A stretch of 64,000 bases of DNA from Ahaetulla prasina (GCF_028640845.1 NC_080540.1:99791561-99855560), one strand, 5' to 3'. Positions 1 through 12,420 are shown, counted from the first letter of the stretch. Translations and numbers: made by a program. The notes: generated by a model from the letters alone, not told the origin.

Positions 1-157
1 GGGGAGAGAATGAGGATTTTGCAGTATCCTTCCCCTGGAATGGGGTGGGAATCGAGATTTTGGAATATCCTTCCCCTTCTATGGCCACCAAGCCACACCA
101 CGCCCACCAAGCCACGCCTACAGAACCCGTAGTAAAAAAAATTGGATTTCACCACTG
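1..157. mobile_element. hAT-type MITE, right part
   Basis: The window opens inside a repeat whose other copies lie at 5070, 15287, 21575 and 42377. It ends with the terminal inverted repeat GGATTTCACCACTG at 144-157. The left end and left target duplication are outside the window. Non-coding, non-autonomous element. Confidence 0.8.
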
Positions 158-1179
158 ACTCTTCACCTAAAAATAGATCCATGGCATGAGGCTAACATAC
201 TCCTGTCTCTGAATCACATTTCTTTATATTTGTATCTCTCAGCTTAGTTACTGGACCTTTCAACAAAATATTTAATATCTGAAGAAGAGCAAGCATTTTC
301 AGAAAAGATTTTAGGTTTAAAGTAAGCCTGTTGAGTTAAGCAAGTTTTAGTATCTAGTAAAATTTAAAGTCCTTTGATAAAAGGTTCAGTTATTTAAAAA
401 GCACAGTTTTGCATATTCATCAAGTATCTGCAGCAATACTGCAATCATCAGAGATAGTAGCAAACTGTCTCATAGATGAGACATAGTAAAAACAAACAAA
501 CAAACAAGCAAACAAGACCCAGGAGCATCTATAGGGTGGCTCCAAAAAGTGAAGCTGGCAGCTGTGTCTGGATAACTGAAGTGGCCATTTTGACTTTTTT
601 GACAACCCCCCCCCCAATCCTTGCAGACACCCTTGGATAGAAATAAAATGGCAAATGAGGTACAGAAAACTAGGTTTCAAGAACTGCAGTACGGGTGGAA
701 GAAATGAAACAAATCTATCCCTCATGTCTGTCCAAGAAGACTCAAAAGGACATAAATTCAATCTAACCGGGACCACAGTTGTAACCCAGGTGAAGTCAAG
801 GAGAGAAAGGGAATTCATGGAAGTCTGGTTTTCCACCAATAAATCAATAAAAAGACATATTGACATCGACCCAATCTACCCAACCACTTAGAACAAAAGA
901 ACAATACCAACTACGATCCCGAAGGCAGCATTTAAAGACCAACAAACAGCCACGCTGCGAACAAAGTTGTAACTTACAGATCACAAGAAATCAGACCATA
1001 TCACATGCAGCTGATCAAATCAACCCAAAACCAGACCATGACATCATCAGAAGACATCCAAACAACAAAACCAGCACTAATTTACATCACATAGATGGTA
1101 ATTAAAACCAAGGACTATTGATGCAGCAACTACAGCCAGCCAATTACACAACCTGAATCAGACCAGGATTCAGAAAGGT
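158..1179. other. no recognised feature
   Basis: AT-rich sequence with a (CAAA)n-like patch near 492-510 and a short C run at 606-613. Short reading frames here have no recognisable domain and look random. Confidence 0.5.
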
Positions 1180-1300
1180 ATTTAAAAGCCAGGGCTCCCC
1201 TAGGCAAGCACAATCCAAAGCGCACTGAAGATGTCTCCGCGAATGGGGATGAAACGGTTGCAACCGAACTCAAACCAACAATATAATTTAAAAACAGCTA
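1180..1300 (+). repeat. Penelope-like terminal fragment with hammerhead-like motif
   Basis: CTGAAGA (1225-1231) is followed by an imperfect 6-bp stem (GTCTCC with GGGGAT, two G-T wobbles) and GAAA at 1251-1254, then the 12-bp palindrome CGGTTGCAACCG at 1255-1266. The order CUGANGA, stem II, GAAA is the hammerhead ribozyme core, which is known from the terminal repeats of Penelope-like retroelements. The U-H cleavage step expected after stem III is not evident, so activity is unlikely. Repeat borders are approximate. Confidence 0.45.
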
Positions 1301-4300
1301 TAGCTGTTTCTATCGCCTCCTTTCATTCACCCATTATTTTGTACCTATTTCTGATTAATTGATCTGGAAGTATTTCATAACATAGAGTGGATCCCTCAAT
1401 GCCAAATCTGCCTGTTTCTGCTGACAAAAAGCAACAGATAATTTGAACAAAGTGCAATCTTGTAAAAAGGATGTCAAGAAACTAAACTGTCACCAAGATC
1501 CTTCCATGATTGTTCTGATGTTCAAGAACTAAAGTTTAAAACTTCCAGGACTTTTAAATTTCTAGATTAAAACGTATTATGTGGCTCAAGGCTAAAATCA
1601 GGGATGTTATTGTCCATCCAAATAATCAACTCATTTGGGTTTTACTCACTATAACGGAGCTAAAGATGGTGTGTAAATTGAATTCTGTTACTTTTGTTTT
1701 GGTTAAAACCTAGGCAGATGGATTTTGGGTTGGTATCAATCATGCATTACCATCATGCATAAGACTTTGCCTTCAATGAAGTTCTGGGCCAGAAGACTTA
1801 ATGAGAATATCTTGATTCAATCCATCCCCAGGCTTGGTGACAACAAAAGGCTCCCACTTGCTCCATGCCACTTTGCCCCAGTTCACAAATACCTTCTAAA
1901 TGTTTCTTCTAGCCGCCTACCCTCTCAGAGCAGGAGGTCCCTAAATTTCCTAACTGAATGAGCAACTTTTTCTCAGAAGGCAATTTGTCCAATTACCAGC
2001 ACATTTGCAACATGCAGAAGTCTAAAGACCCATTCATTTTTAGAAAGGCCACATTTCCTCTTGAAAGTCATTAGGCTGCTATTTCTTGTCCATTTCCTCT
2101 CGGGGCAGACGGGTTGGAGGAGTTCAAAGTTGCGCTTCCTAAGGAATGCACCGGATCTTGCTGTTGTCATGTTCCTATAATTGTTTGCATCTAGAGTCCT
2201 ATTGGAAATGTACAGCTCCCAGCCAAAATCTATTTTTGAACAGAGAGGGACCACACTTTGTAGAAATCATCCTATACTGCTGCTCCAGCTCTCCCAATTT
2301 AGTATCCTCCCAATGCTCTGGACCAATATTGGAGAGATTGGAGAAGTCGAACAGTAACCACTTTCACATCGTTAGCACAATGCAAATAGAACAAGTTGAT
2401 ATTATACAGCTATGGTGTATTCTCTAATATTAGACAAGCAACAGCAATCCAGTGGGGGAGGCTACCAGGCAAGCAAAAGAATAGCTTTGATATGAGATCT
2501 CTTCTTCCCTCCAATCTTGAGAGGTGGAAAAAATTGCTATTACTCAATGCCATCCACTTAGACCCTTATCCCTTTTAAAGTTCATTAGAAATTGGTTGTT
2601 CCTTGTTAGAGTGTTTACTAAACCCCCCCCCCCAAATCTCTTGGAGCTCAAGTTTTTTGTTTGTTTATTTATTTATTGCATTTAGAAGTTGCCAAATCTT
2701 GCCAAGAGCACAGCAATTTACAGCAGTAAATGTACATAATAACAATATTGCAGGCTGGAGCAATACTGTCAATTATTTTCTACACCTCTATCATCTCTGA
2801 TATTTGCAAATGTCCTGCTAGTTAAAAGAAAATGCCAAGAATGCAATTGTGTGGTCTCTGCAAGGATATTCTGTGGAATTAAAATGATGCAGAACTTCTC
2901 TCCCATGGATGGATGGATAACTCAGTTTGCCCATAGAAAAAGAAGAGGAAGGCTTTCCCATTTTCATAGAGATGGAGGCCAAAAGGGGTTGATTCAGCAG
3001 AGCATCAACACAGCTGGTGACTTAAAGGATCAAAGGCTCCAAAATTCCTCTAAAATGCTGTAAATAGGAACTATGGAAGTCCAAAAGTTCCCCTGGCCAG
3101 TTTCCTTTTATTGGAGGCTAGAAAGAGAGAATACAACTGCCATTTTGCCTCTTGCACAGTGAGGAGTGATAAAAGTTCTGGAAGGAACAGCAGTTCTGCA
3201 GTACAGAGATTCACCTACTAAATCGCCCACCTAGTCGTTCAACAAATTTACTTGGCAGATCCTGCAACAGGGCCTTTTTGGTAGTGGTATGTAATCCCCA
3301 CGCCCAACAGATGCATGACTGAGTCCTTCTTGCTCCACGCCCACATTTTCTCTTTTTCTTTTCTTCCTGTTTTAAGAAGCGGCATAAAGGAATACGATGG
3401 AATGAGATGATTGATTCAGGGTAAGAGTTCCATTTAGATTAACTTGGGGATGGCCTAGATTTTTCTGTTTTGCAAAAATATATGCCTACCCCTGACTTTT
3501 GAAACATACGTGCACGTGCACCCCCCACCACATTGACTTTAGAAGAAGCATTTGCTATTTTACTCAGTGATTAGTACGTGTCTTCAGCTCTAGCTGTTAC
3601 TTGAGAGTCTCTGAGTTAAATCTATAACATTTATGATTCCTCTGAGGCCGAAGGGCCTTGGCAAATCATTGGCTCGTTCAAGAGGTTATTATCTTTAGAA
3701 GTAAAGCAAAATCCAGAGAGAGTCGCTTTCTCTGACAGCTGTTTGGTTGATGCTTTTCGGAGATCTTTTTACTGGAGGTGACAGATATTGCTCTAGCATT
3801 GTCCGGGAGAAGTCATCATCCCCACCCGGCCAAAGGAATCCCTCATTGACATAACTCCCTGCATTAAGACTGCACCCTTTTTCTATTCTCTGCCATAATT
3901 CTGCCATTTGCTCTTTCTGTTATAAATTATTTATAGAGGAAATGCTGAGTCAGGCTGCTGAGGCTGTAAGTGGGGCCATGAAACTCAATCCATGCTAATT
4001 GAAAGCTTCCTGTGCTGCAGTTTTGCCCACACAGGCTATGCTTGAGTCTGGCTTGTCATGCAGTACCTGACACATTAGGGGTGGGCATGCAGAGGGAGTG
4101 AAAGCTTTGAGCGGCAAGAGGTCATCTCTGAAATCGCTCAATCGAGCTCATAATGGGATCAAGCCTAGAATGTCCATCCAATTTCAATAAAGCCAGGGAG
4201 GAAATACAGGCACTGGGAGAAGTTGTGGCAAAGGGAGGCTGTTTTTACATATGCCTACATTTAAATTTTACACTTTCTCCCTAACTCATTGAGCAAGGCC

Positions 4301-4452
4301 ATGCCTACATGCAACATTAACATCTATAAATGCAGGAAAAAGCATCTGGAAGTAGCTAACTGAAATGACAATTTTGATTAAAACTGAAAAAGTGGTAACT
4401 TTTGAAAAGCCAAGTCACTTCCACACACAAAAGGGTTGTGTTGTTTTGTGGG
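1301..4452. other. no recognised gene or repeat
   Basis: No coding region with a recognisable domain. There is a run of C at 2623-2632 and a TTTA-rich patch at 2660-2680. Diverged old repeats may be present but I could not assign them. Confidence 0.5.
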
Positions 4453-4460
4453 TCAATGTC

Positions 4461-4729
4461 CAGAGGTGGGATTCAGTCGGTTCTATCTGGTTCGGGCAAA
4501 CCAGTAGCAGCGAGTGCAGTAGGCCCCGCCCACCTGGCCAGATGTAATGCCGTCCTATTTAGCCACGTTTTCGAGGCCGGATGTATGCGTGGAAGGTGCG
4601 CACACTCACAAAGTGCATGCACGGAAGGCTGAACATACGCGGAAGGTGGCACGTCTGAGTGAAGTGTGCGCATGCATGCGCACGATCACATTTGCGAACC
4701 AGTTGGGAAGGAAGTGAATCCCACCTCTG
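4461..4729. mobile_element. hAT-type MITE, complete
   Basis: Starts CAGAGGTGGGATTC and ends GAATCCCACCTCTG, a 14-bp perfect terminal inverted repeat. It is flanked by the exact 8-bp duplication TCAATGTC at 4453-4460 and 4730-4737. CAG/CTG ends with 8-bp duplications are typical of hAT. The interior is CpG-rich and non-coding. Confidence 0.9.
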
Positions 4730-4737
4730 TCAATGTC

Positions 4738-5061
4738 CTTGTGTGCCTGCAAAATCACCCAACGTTTGGTGATCTGAGTGGGCTGAGTTGATGGTTTTGA
4801 AGCAACACTATGGTGATAGGTTTGCAATGTTTTCTATAAAAAGCAAGGAATTCTTACCGTTTTTCTTAGATTATCCTGCCCTCTGTCCAATCAGGATTCC
4901 GTAGAACCTTGCTGCTGATTGGGGAACCTAGGAAGCAACGAATCTGTAGAAGGTGTAGCAGAACCTGGGGTCAGAGTTAAAAGAGGGATCAACCTAGAAT
5001 CCTTACATAGCGACAAGTGAACAAAGCCCAATTCTGTTGACCTTTTCTAATTCCATGCAGG
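4738..5061. other. no recognised feature
   Basis: Short unique-looking spacer between two MITEs; nothing recognised. Confidence 0.5.
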
Positions 5062-5069
5062 TGTTAACT

Positions 5070-5271
5070 CAGGGGTGAAATCCAGCAGGTTCTGACAGGT
5101 TTTGGAGAATGGGCAGTGGAAATTTTGAGTAGTTCGAAGAACCGGAAAATACCACCTCTGGCTGGCCCCAGAGTGGGGTGGGAATGGAGATTTTGCAGTA
5201 TCCTTCCCTTGCCACACCCACCAAGCCACGCCCACAGAACCGGTAGTAAAAAAATTTGGATTTCACCACTG
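5070..5271. mobile_element. hAT-type MITE, complete
   Basis: Inverted ends CAGGGGTGAAATCC and GGATTTCACCACTG, flanked by the 8-bp duplication TGTTAACT at 5062-5069 and 5272-5279. Same family as 15287, 21575 and 42377. The interior has the repeated CCACGCCCACC motif near the right end. Confidence 0.9.
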
Positions 5272-5279
5272 TGTTAACT

Positions 5280-6054
5280 GTCAGTTGAGAAGATTCTTGT
5301 GCATAGACATGATTAACAAAATATCAGTTGGACCTTTATATGTGGACCCGATCTTTCCCGCCTGATAGAATCTTTACCAAAGGAGGCAGAACAAGAATAA
5401 TCTTCAGAGAGGTTATTTTTGTTACTTTTCAAGAATAGCCGCAGGGTTCAGGAAAAACAAAAAAGGCAGGATGGTGGCTGCTATAATGTGATTTAAGCTC
5501 TTCCTGTTTTTATATGCATCCATGTGGGACATACATAAAAACAGACAGAGATTCAATCTCACTATTATGGCCATTGTCTCACCTTTTTTGACCCTAAATT
5601 GCAGACACCTCTGCCCTATTGATACCAATCAGTTATGACAATTATAGTCTGATAAATCTAACCTACTAGCTTAGGAATTAAATCGCATGCATACTATTTT
5701 CCTGAACAAAACTTGTCCTAAAACATTCCTTTTGTTTTTCTAACAGACAATATTTCTATCTTACAGACAACAGAAGATTCTTGTTAGTAGCTGATTAAAC
5801 ACAATCTATTTGGAAAAAAGCGAGTTTATTAGTTTTGGAAATTTCAAACGCAAAGAATTCTAGGAGTTAGGCCATCTCAAAGGTTTACAAAGCTATGAAA
5901 ACTTTAGAACTCTTCACCTAACCATTGAACTTTTCCAAGTCAAATTGTTCTGACCTATAAAAGCTGACAGTTCTTGTCTTTCTATCGGATTTGGATTTGC
6001 AAATGCACATTTCATCGATAGTATTGATTTCAGGAGAAAAAGCTGCAATCCTAG

Positions 6055-6097
<43 letters not shown>

Positions 6098-7093
6098 AAA
6101 CCTCATATCCAAATTGCTTCTGGGAATCATACATCAATGTGACTGTGCACCAGTTTCCACAGTCACTTCAGAGCTCAATTAATAGTGCTTTGATAGAGTT
6201 CAGCTTGCCCCCAGACAAGCACATCCCTTTGATATGGGGAAAAAAAGCTCTGCGGTACATAGAGAGTGGGTTGCTAGAGTGCCTTGGATTTTCTGGAATG
6301 GATTCACAGGGCTATTTCAGGAAAGGGAGACAAATGTTAAAAGAAGATTATGGACGAACCCAAGAAAGCTTGCTTTAAGCCTGTAGTTGTTACATGCTAA
6401 TATAGGTGTCAATAAAGGAAGTTGCTTCTAATGACAAGGGGAAACGAGGAGACGCTTTCATTCATCTCCTGCTTAGCACATACAGATGTATTCATAATTA
6501 TGCCTTGCCTGAGGGGAAGCAGGCCCAGGTGGGATCCGAAGCAGCTTGTATGCCTGCCAGAGAGCCCAGCAAGGAAGAATGATCCCTCGACAACTGGAAT
6601 GTCATTTAGTGAACAAGCACAATAAACCTCAGAGCTTTCTTCCTGTCTCCAAGACCCATAAATTACAAACATTGCACCTGCCTCAGGCCACGTTGATATT
6701 GTTTCATTAAACTTGGGGAAGAATCAACTTTTCAGCTGCGGGCGAGGGGGAGGGGGGGAAGAAGTAGGAAAAAAGGGAACAAGATGTCCTAGATGTCCCC
6801 TGCCCTCCCTCCCTCCCTCCCCTCCCCCTTCCTGGCTCCTGGGACAAAGCTGTGGGCTTACCTTAATGCCGTTTGTCATGACTGAACATTTCAAGTGGAT
6901 TTGTAATGGTTTTGTTATGAAGGCACAATGGAAGAAAGAGGCGGGGAGAAGCCATGCAATGCAAGGAACCCTTTGAACAAAACCTTCCCGAAAATATGTC
7001 TGAGCTTCAACTTCAGATGTTGGTCTTTTGTTATGGTCAGAGCTTTATTTTCATTGTGGCATAGAACCAAGGCTAACTTTTAACACACTTAGC
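5280..7093. other. no recognised gene; contains microsatellite
   Basis: Apart from the GT repeat at 6057, I see no gene or classifiable repeat. A CCCTCC-rich patch lies at 6795-6830. Confidence 0.5.
6057..6093. repeat. (GT)n microsatellite
   Basis: Uninterrupted GT dinucleotide run of about 18 units. Reading frames across it are low-complexity artefacts. Confidence 0.95.
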
Positions 7094-7101
7094 ATATAGG
7101 T

Positions 7102-7299
7102 CAGTGGTGAAATCCCTCCCCCCCCCGTTTCTATCTGGCTCACTGAACCGGTAGCGTGGCAGCGGGAGGCTCTGACCACCTGCCAGGACGTCATTACATC
7201 TTTTTTTAACCATCTGCACATGTGCAGAAGAGGCACGTGTGCACTCCCGCGAACTTCCGTTCCCGAACTGGTAGTGAAGATAAGTGGATTTCACCACTG
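7102..7299. mobile_element. hAT-type MITE, complete
   Basis: Inverted ends CAGTGGTGAAATCC and GGATTTCACCACTG, with the exact 8-bp duplication ATATAGGT at 7094-7101 and 7300-7307. It abuts an older repeat at 7308 and may have inserted into it. Confidence 0.9.
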
Positions 7300-7307
7300 A
7301 TATAGGT

Positions 7308-7570
7308 GAATCTGGCTTCCTCGTTGACTTTGCTTGTCAGAAGATTGCAAAAAGTTGATCAGGTAACTCCAGGCCAGTGCAGCCATCATAAATATGAACC
7401 ATTTGTCAAGCATCGGTATGTAAACTACGTGGCCATGGGAGGGGGGGGGGGAAGCTGCAATGGTCATAAGTGTGAAAAATTGTCATAAGTTCCTTTTTTC
7501 TGTTGTAACTTCAAACGGTCACTAAATGAGCTGTTGTAAGTTGTAAGCTGTTGTAAATTGTAAATTGAGT
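7308..7570 (+). repeat. fragment of TIR element related to 60309-60800
   Basis: Closely resembles 60450-60660, sharing GAATCTGGCTTCC, CATAAATATGAACCA and GGTCATAAGTG-like stretches, with a G run at 7440-7451. Left-truncated fragment of a non-autonomous DNA transposon. Confidence 0.6.
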
Positions 7571-8155
7571 AAACTGTTGAGGATTAAATAGGAAACCTAA
7601 TAGGCCAAGCCATAGTTAGGCTGATCATGATTTGCTGAACTGAATTCACACTTGCTAAACCAAACCAAGCACTCTTCTTATAGCTTTGTGTAATTTTTCA
7701 AACAGGACTCTAAAATGAAGGGTTTTTCAACTTTTTCAGGCCACAGAACTCGTTAGTTAAAAAAATAAATCCTAAAATCCAGATCAAGAGGAAAGTTCTA
7801 GTGATAGGAAACCTGGTTTCATTTTTCTTCATTAGTCTTTCATGGAACCACATCACATTCACAAGAGAACTCAGTTTGGAAAACCTTGGCATGTAACATT
7901 AGACTTCCCATCTGAAAAGCCAAGTATCAAAGAAGCTACCTTCATGAGAAGTCATGGTAGAAGGCTTTGAGTGTGTATAAAAAGGGCAGGCTTTGATTGT
8001 GTGCTTGTGGCTGGTATCTTGGCTATTTTGACCAACCACCTCCATGCAGACACCTCCCCTCTCCCCTGGAGATTGGTTAAATCACCATTGCTAAACTCCA
8101 AAAAGAAACCATGAAAAAATGATCCCCTTTCTGTGCCAACAATCTTGATCTGAAT
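7571..8155. other. no recognised feature
   Basis: Unique-looking AT-rich sequence without a recognisable gene or repeat. Confidence 0.5.
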
Positions 8156-8511
8156 CAGAGGTGTCAAACTCAAGGCCTGTGGGCTGCATCCAGCCCATGG
8201 ATTGCTTAAATCTGGCTCAAGGGCCACTCAGGAAATAGCAAAGGACTAGCCTGCAGCGCCTCTGCCAGGAAAAACTGAGCCTGGGAGGGCCCTACGTGCT
8301 CCTCCCAAGGTAATTTTCGGCTGCGTCGGCCTCCTGCAGCTCTCTGCCAGTGAAAACAGAGCTCCATTTTCACTGGCAGAGCACTCAGGCCCCCACAGGC
8401 GCCCCCTACACATCGAGCTGGCCACGTCCACCCTGGCCATGCCCACGCGGCCCCCTGAGGTCAAACACAACCCTGATGCGGCCCTCAATGAAATCGAGTT
8501 TGACACCCCTG
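8156..8511. mobile_element. hAT-type MITE
   Basis: Ends CAGAGGTGTCAAACTC and GAGTTTGACACCCCTG form the terminal inverted repeat. Flanking 8-mers ATCTGAAT and ATTTAAAT match at 6 of 8 bases, consistent with an old target duplication. Same family as 48022-48420; the ends are shared by 11518, 12421 and 54393. Confidence 0.8.
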
Positions 8512-8934
8512 ATTTAAATCAAGAAGGCTGCAACGGGGGATTTTTGTGATAGGAGGCCTGTGGAAGAACAAGGGCTGCAATGAGTTGGGTGTGATATAAA
8601 ATACTATGACACATATGGGAAAACCAAGGTTTTTCTGGGGTTGCCTTTGAATTTTGGTAGAAGGTTGGATTTTTTAAAAACACATTTCATCTATTTTAAG
8701 GCCTATACTTGGTTTTGGTTTATATTTTTAAATGTCTAACCCCTGAACGGTGGTAAATGGTGTTTCCTAATTTTGACATTTGTGGGCTAGTGCTAGAGAA
8801 CCACAAACCAGGAGTTTGAAATTGCCTAAAATCCTAGGGCCTCAAGGGGTCCAGCCCAGTTCTAGATAGACCAAAAACCTGACTCAGAAGACTGCAGCTT
8901 CCTATCCGGGTGGGAAGCGATGCGATCAGAGATG
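8512..8934. other. no recognised feature
   Basis: No gene or repeat identified. Confidence 0.5.
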
Positions 8935-8940
8935 TATATA

Positions 8941-9451
8941 CCATATTTTTCGGCGTATAAGACGCACTAGAGTATAAGACGTGCCTTAGTTTTTGGGGAA
9001 GAAAATAAGAAAAAGGCTGATTGGCAGGTGGATTGGCCTCCCGGAATTCCCCCAATTAGCTGTTTCCAGAGGTGAATTTTAGCAATAGGTTCCTTAGTTG
9101 TGAGCTCTGTACCTTGCTTTTTTTTGCTTTTTTTTCTGCCTCTGAAACTTCTGAAACTCCATTTCAGAAAAAACTTTTTTCTGCCTTTGAAAGCCTCCAA
9201 AATAGCTTCAGAAAAAAAAGCCTCTGAAGCTCTGTTTGGGGCTTTTTTTCTGAAGCTCTGTTTGGGACTTTTTTTCCTGAAGCTCTGTTTGGGGGCTTCT
9301 TTTCTGAAGCTTCATTTCTGATACTTTTTTCAGCCTCTGAAACCTCCATTTGAGAAGCTGGGTGGGGCTACATTCGGAATATAAGATGCACCCAGATTTT
9401 CACCCTCTTTTTTTGAGGAAAAAGATGCGTTTTATACTCCGAAAAATATGG
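8941..9451. mobile_element. non-autonomous TIR DNA transposon with internal tandem repeat
   Basis: Begins CCATATTTTTCGG and ends CCGAAAAATATGG, an inverted repeat flanked by TATATA on both sides, compatible with a TA duplication. ATAAGACGCA/ATAAGATGCA motifs sit just inside each end. The middle (about 9130-9350) has repeated CTGAAGCTCTGTTTGG units separated by T-rich runs. No transposase is encoded. Distantly like the element at 27715. Confidence 0.7.
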
Positions 9452-9496
9452 TATATATCTTAGTGTGCTTATGTAAAGATGCTTGTACATAGATAT

Positions 9497-9649
9497 CAGG
9501 GGTGGGTTCTACTTACCTTTACTAACGGTTTGCAACGGGATTGCTCGAGCAGATGGCCTATGACGACATACGGGTGGGTGGGCGGAGCCCGCCCCGGTTT
9601 TACTACCGGTTCGCAAGAACCGGACTGAACTAGGGGCAACCCACCACTG
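9497..9649. mobile_element. hAT-type MITE
   Basis: Ends CAGGGGTGGGTT and AACCCACCACTG are inverted. The flanks share only ATAG of the 8-bp duplication, so it is probably older. The interior contains GGTTTTACTACCGGTTCGC-like sequence seen in related copies. Confidence 0.7.
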
Positions 9650-10342
9650 ATAGGCGCACTCAGAAGCCCACAGTCACAAGTACCAACAGAAGATAAGTCA
9701 TCATGGGCTGTGGCTTCTCTCTGCCTCACAAGTCAATTACCTCAGAAAAAGGCCTTGTTCGTGGAGTTAGCAGAGATGGCTAAATTGAACTGCTTTGATT
9801 AAAGAAAGGAATACAATTAATGTTGTTGCTACTTGGAACCTGCTTCTGGACTTTGTGGTGGAAACAAAAGAAAACGTTGATTTTGGGTTTTGCTGATTGG
9901 ATAGGTTTGTTGTTATAGGAATGGCTAGTATATATTATTGTGTAAAAGTAAAAAGTCGATGCTTTTCTTTTTCTTTTCTCTTTTACCCTACACGTTTTCT
10001 CCTTCCCCTTTCCTCCCCTATTTTCCCATTGTTTTTTCTTTCATTTTTCTTTGCATTTTTGTATTTGATATTTTGATAAACTAATAGATACTTAAATCAA
10101 GACAATAAAAAAATAAGTAAATGCCTTGTATACTTGTGATCATTGTAAATGCTAATAACGTTTTAATGCATGGGATAGATGGGTGGGGGGTTGGTTGATA
10201 TGCAGAGAGTGATGAGGATCAGGGTCACCTAGCAAGAGCTGAATGAAGCATTGCTTATTCCAGTTCAAGAGAAAAGCAGAAATTCATGCTGGAATGATTC
10301 CAGTTTCAGAAAGAGGTTTTAGTGCCATAATATTGCTTAGGG
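9650..10342. other. no recognised gene; possible retroposon tail
   Basis: Pyrimidine-rich stretch at 9960-10060 followed by a T- and A-rich segment ending in AATAAAAAAATAAG at 10105. This resembles a LINE 3' end but I could not assign a family or a target duplication. Confidence 0.35.
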
Positions 10343-10456
10343 CAGGTGTTTCCAACCTGGGCAACTTTCAGCCTGGCGGACTTCAACTCACAGAATTCCC
10401 CAGCCAGCTTTGCTGAAGTCCGCCAGGCTGAAAGTTGCCCAAGTTGGAGACCTCTG
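10343..10456. mobile_element. palindromic hAT-type MITE
   Basis: A 114-bp near-palindrome: the left arm CAGGTGTTTCCAACCTGGGC pairs with the right arm ending GGAGACCTCTG. It is flanked by the exact 8-bp duplication GCTTAGGG at 10335-10342 and 10457-10464. Relatives at 17304, 19217 and 60665. Confidence 0.88.
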
Positions 10457-10464
10457 GCTTAGGG

Positions 10465-10773
10465 GGATCAAGGTTTCAGAGATACTTAGAAGTAGAATCT
10501 GTATATAGAGGTTAAATAGAATAAGAGATATCGATGTAGGAAAAGCTGTTATGAGTAATGTAATTCTGATGCATTTATCTTTATGTGTTTTACATACATA
10601 TATACATATACATATACATATATATATTTGTTTATTGTGCCTTTTTTTGTATTGTGTATTTTAACTTTTGGAAATTCCAAAAATATTATTTTTTTCAAAG
10701 CTGATTAAAACGAGAAGAAATCCTAAAGGTGGGCGGATGGGTGTGGGGGGGAGACAAATTAATTAATTAAATT
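10465..10773. other. no recognised gene
   Basis: AT-rich, with a degenerate CATATA repeat at 10593-10630 and AATT repeats just before the LINE tail. Confidence 0.5.
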
Positions 10774-10934
10774 AAGGGGCGTGCATAAGAGCACAATCAT
10801 GCCTACCGTTCCTGTCCTATTGTTTCCTTTTGTTATATCCAATTAATATAGTTATTACATACTTATGCTCATATATATGCTTATATATTGTATAATTATT
10901 TCATGCTTATGCTTATATATGCTGTGTAACAAAA

Positions 10935-10965
<31 letters not shown>

Positions 10966-10966
10966 A
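10774..10966 (+). mobile_element. family-B LINE, 3' UTR end
   Basis: Carries the family-B 3' UTR signature AAGGGGCGTGCATAAGAGCA, then CCTACCGTTCCTGTCCTATTG, a TATATGC-rich stretch and a 3' tail of (AAAT)n. The same 3' end follows coding sequence at 57990 and 63185. Severely 5'-truncated copy. Confidence 0.8.
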
Positions 10967-11517
10967 ATGGAGGAGATAGGAAGGAGGGAGGCTGGTACAT
11001 AGCTTATGGACTTTGGGAACATTTAAAAAGCTATCTCTAGCTCTTTATCAGCAGACTGTGTTGGGACGGGATCTCTCACAATCCTGCAATAGATTTCTTG
11101 AGGTTGAAAAATGGACAGATGACAAGGTGACCATTAAAAAAAAAAAGCCTGTGTCTTTTTGGTGATTTGGAACACAGTGTACCCTTCCATAGAGGTACAG
11201 TATGAAAGTCTTTATATGACAAACTACAATGTTCCCTTGGAAAAAAGAATACTCTAGGTCAGGCTTTTCCAATGTTTGGGGCTTGGTGAACAACCTGAAA
11301 GTCCTTGAATGGATTTGATGCGCTGAAGAGTTTGAGTCCTGCTCTAAGTGGGTTGTATTTATGTGATAGATACTGGTCAATACAGGAATGTATATAAAGT
11401 CTGGTGCTCCTTGAGCAGAGTTTGTCTTCTAGTGATGTAAGTAACACATCTAGGTAGTTTTTCTTAGTAGCCATACAGATGTGATTTGCCACTTTCTTTC
11501 TAGTTCCATCTATAGTA
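10967..11517. other. no recognised feature
   Basis: No gene or classifiable repeat. Short minus-strand frames here have no known domain. Confidence 0.4.
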
Positions 11518-11629
11518 CGGGTGTCAAACTCATGTTGCCATCACGTGATGTATCATGACATTATTCCCCTTCACAGAGCTGGGGTGGGCATGACGCATCT
11601 GACCCATGGGCCACCAGTTTGACACCCCT
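11518..11629. mobile_element. hAT-type MITE, short form
   Basis: Ends GGGTGTCAAACTCA and GTTTGACACCC are inverted and match the copies at 12421 and 54393. The outermost bases are degraded and the target duplication is unclear. Confidence 0.65.
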
Positions 11630-12420
11630 CATCTATACCCTTGGGATTTTTTGATGGTCTCCCATTTTTCCAAGTGTTCTTCCAAGATCAGCCATGCTGG
11701 ATGACAGTGCCACAAGTAACAAAAATATTTTTCAAGAACAAAACCACAAGATTGCCACATATTTAACAATATATATTTAATATATAATTTCTAGATCAGT
11801 ACATTCAGTTTAATGTGTTTTTCTTCACAAACAGAAGAACTCTTACAATAGTAAATTTCTAAAATAAATACTATTAAAATAGAGCTTCGAAATAAATATT
11901 CTATACAAAGGAAAACTTCTGTGGTAATTTTTTTCAGTCGAGGAAAGAAGTAAAGAAGAGGGAAAACCTGGATTGCTCCCTGTAAAGATTAATAAAAACA
12001 ACCTAACCATGCACAGAGCTCAGGACAGCAACTTGAAAAAGCAGCTATTTTACTTTGCAACAAGAGACAGAAATAGCAAGTGCTGTGCCATTGTGTTGCC
12101 CACTTTCCGTCTCCTTGCTTTGTATAGAATTATGCTGCGGGGCATGTCTTGGGAGAAATAATGTTTGCTCAGAACAAGGGATGGAACTATGTCCCTTACT
12201 TGGCGTGCATTTTTCTTGTTTGTCCTGTTGAAAGATGAAGGTGCTACTACCCATGTAAGGAGAGCTCTCAGGAATCACCCAGGGAAGGTAAGGGAGAAAG
12301 AGGAAGATCAAGGAGAAGAAATCTTTAGCATTTTCTACCACTGGCCATTCAGAAACTGGTAGCCAGCTGTCAGGAAGACCACGGGGTACTTGCTTTTCCC
12401 ATGGGTTTAACTATGTAGAT

